The position numbers and the translations under genes were made by a program. Positions 62,883 to 64,000 of a stretch of DNA of 64,000 bases are shown here, piece by piece. The DNA comes from Candidatus Flexicrinis affinis. GTDB lineage: Bacteria > Chloroflexota > Anaerolineae > Aggregatilineales > Phototrophicaceae. Positions within the stretch are counted from its first letter, which is position 1; each line of letters opens with the position of its first letter. The notes under the pieces were generated by a model. The model saw nothing but the letters and a program-made list of their open reading frames with translations, had not been told where the DNA came from and did no database searches. The DNA lies in NCBI GenBank assembly GCA_016716525.1, contig JADJWE010000001.1, positions 868,001-932,000 on the forward strand, read 5' to 3'.

Positions 62883-64000
62883 ATGGGCCGGATCGGGTTC
62901 TACTTGGCGTACGCGCTGCGCAATTTGTGGCGCAGCAGACGCTGGTCGACGTTTGCCGTTTTCTCTGTGGCGGCCGGCGTCGCAACGATGGTCGCGCTGC
63001 GCAGCCTCGGACTGGCAATCGGCGACTCGCTGGCGGCCGACGTGCGCGCGACCAACAAGGGCGACTTGACGGTGTCTGCTGGAGGCGCGCGATTCTTTTC
63101 TGCGCTTACGGACCCTTCGGACGACGCCAACAACTTCTCGCCGGACATGATCCGGCGTGTCGAGACGTGGGCTGCAGAGCGTGGTGGCGAGATTACGGCG
63201 TATCGCGTCAGCAGCGGAACCCAGTTGACTCTAGTTGGCGCCGTCACGGCAGGCCGGCCGCAGTTCATCAACTCGTATTTTATCGATCCCGATTCGTATC
63301 CCCTTACGAATGACGTGTTTGCAGAAGACCCACCCGGCGTGCCGTTGGGCGAGCTGTTAACCGGCGAAGGGAACGAGGTCGTCATTTCACGCAATTTGGC
63401 TGACCGTGAGTCGATCTCGGTAGGCGACGCAGTGCGAGTCAGCGGATCGGATCGGGACTTTGTCGTACGGGGTATCGTGCCGACGGCAGTGCAAGCCGGG
63501 TTCTTCCAGCTCGTATCCAACGAACTGCTGTCGGTGATATTCGGTTTTGCCTACTTCGACCGCGATGCCGTCGACGGTGTGCTCGACCTGAACATCGGCC
63601 CGAACCGGCTCGGAGTCATATTTCCCGATGGTACGCCGTTTGACCAGGTCGACGACTACCGCCGTGAACTGTGGCCGATCGTGTCCAATGGTCGCGTTTC
63701 GGTGAATTCGATCCGCACGCCGAGCGACATCCTCGAAGCGTCGGCTGTCATCTCCGATGTGCTCGGGCGCTTTATCGTCGTGCTTGGCCTCGGGGCGATG
63801 CTGCTGGGCGGGGTGGGCATCATCAACACGATGTTAGTACTTGTGCGCCGGCGCACTGAGGAGATCGCCGCGCTCAAGACGTTTGGCCTCAAGGGCCGGC
63901 AAGTAGCGATGATGTTTCTCGCTGAGGCGATGTGGATAGGCGTGTTCGGCAGCCTTGTCGGCGGCGTGTTCGGGGTCGCGCTCAGCGGCGTCGCCAACCG
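62883..64000 (+). CDS. ABC transporter permease, FtsX/MacB type (3' end outside window)
   Basis: The visible part is 372 residues and the frame is open to the last base. The start ATG 62883 lies eight bases after the GNAT stop, preceded by GGGGG. An N-terminal membrane helix (about 22-45) is followed by a large MacB_PCD-like outside domain (about 50-290) and then by hydrophobic segments (about 300-335, 355-372) with NTMLVLVRRRTEEIAALKTFGLKGRQV, the FtsX-family motif. Such permeases export lipoproteins, peptides or lipids with a separate ATPase, which probably lies further downstream. Confidence 0.9.
   Translation, partial: MGRIGFYLAYALRNLWRSRRWSTFAVFSVAAGVATMVALRSLGLAIGDSLAADVRATNKGDLTVSAGGARFFSALTDPSDDANNFSPDMIRRVETWAAERGGEITAYRVSSGTQLTLVGAVTAGRPQFINSYFIDPDSYPLTNDVFAEDPPGVPLGELLTGEGNEVVISRNLADRESISVGDAVRVSGSDRDFVVRGIVPTAVQAGFFQLVSNELLSVIFGFAYFDRDAVDGVLDLNIGPNRLGVIFPDGTPFDQVDDYRRELWPIVSNGRVSVNSIRTPSDILEASAVISDVLGRFIVVLGLGAMLLGGVGIINTMLVLVRRRTEEIAALKTFGLKGRQVAMMFLAEAMWIGVFGSLVGGVFGVALSGVAN

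Noticed and set aside
1..64000. tRNA, rRNA, CRISPR arrays, insertion sequences, attachment sites, replication origin
   Set aside because: I looked for T-loop motifs, direct repeat arrays, transposase motifs and DnaA-box clusters in the non-coding gaps and saw none; short tRNA-like sequences in genes were not supported.

Overview
The window is a gene-dense, high-GC (about 60-65%, judged by eye) bacterial chromosome segment with no rRNA, tRNA, CRISPR or insertion sequence that I can see. Several traits point to the Chloroflexota, probably an Anaerolineae-like lineage: BTAD regulators with MalT/SARP-like architecture, Ser/Thr kinases fused to extracellular sensor domains, long Thr/Pro stalks on exported SH3 proteins, a single-chain GlyQS synthetase, a CtaA-CtaB-cytochrome c cluster, and T-box control of trp genes. 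This placement is inference. Heme A synthesis genes and a c-type cytochrome imply a respiring organism.

Layout. 1-6082: a HerA/FtsK-like ATPase cut by the window start, a zinc-dependent phospholipase C-like protein, an O-antigen ligase-like membrane protein (minus strand) and a BTAD regulator. 6095-15284: a T-box-controlled tryptophan operon, trpE / histidine-phosphatase-like / trpG / trpS / trpD / trpC / trpF / trpB / Nudix / trpA. 15285-15598: a leader region with a candidate Tyr/Phe leader peptide followed by a strong intrinsic terminator. 15599-23240: a complete chorismate-tyrosine operon (aroH, aroF, tyrA, aroA, aroE, aroC, aroK, aroB, aroQ), in which aroA carries a one-base frameshift. 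23363-32485: glnA, lysC (minus), ricT, a PIG-L deacetylase, an M20 hydrolase, purA and a metal/cobalamin-receptor-like protein. 32556-37894: small membrane protein, ctaA, ctaB, membrane cytochrome c, rqcH and a PPK2-type kinase. 37891-43369 (minus): an envelope polysaccharide cluster with three glycosyltransferases, a solute-binding protein and a glycosidase-like protein. 43519-50514: a DUF692 protein, an M23 peptidase, glutamate formiminotransferase, a SH3/stalk/zinc-ribbon membrane protein, a lipoprotein and an exported two-repeat protein.

50629-52925 is the most unusual locus. A DarG-like macrodomain protein overlaps (ATGA) a TIR-DarT-like fusion. The TIR half keeps its candidate catalytic Glu, but the DarT half has Gln where I expect the catalytic Glu, and the macrodomain has lost its glycine-rich loops. 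It looks like a repurposed DarTG toxin-antitoxin or defence module. 52929-64000: a membrane protein, ppc, a receptor kinase with an extracellular sugar-binding-protein domain (all minus), then glyQS, a GNAT protein and a truncated ABC permease of the FtsX/MacB type.

The aromatic genes work as one system. Uncharged tRNA-Trp should release the T-box terminator and raise both tryptophan synthesis and TrpS, while the downstream aro operon seems to have its own leader sensing Tyr/Phe supply. Together they carry chorismate from DAHP to tryptophan and hydroxyphenylpyruvate within about 17 kb.
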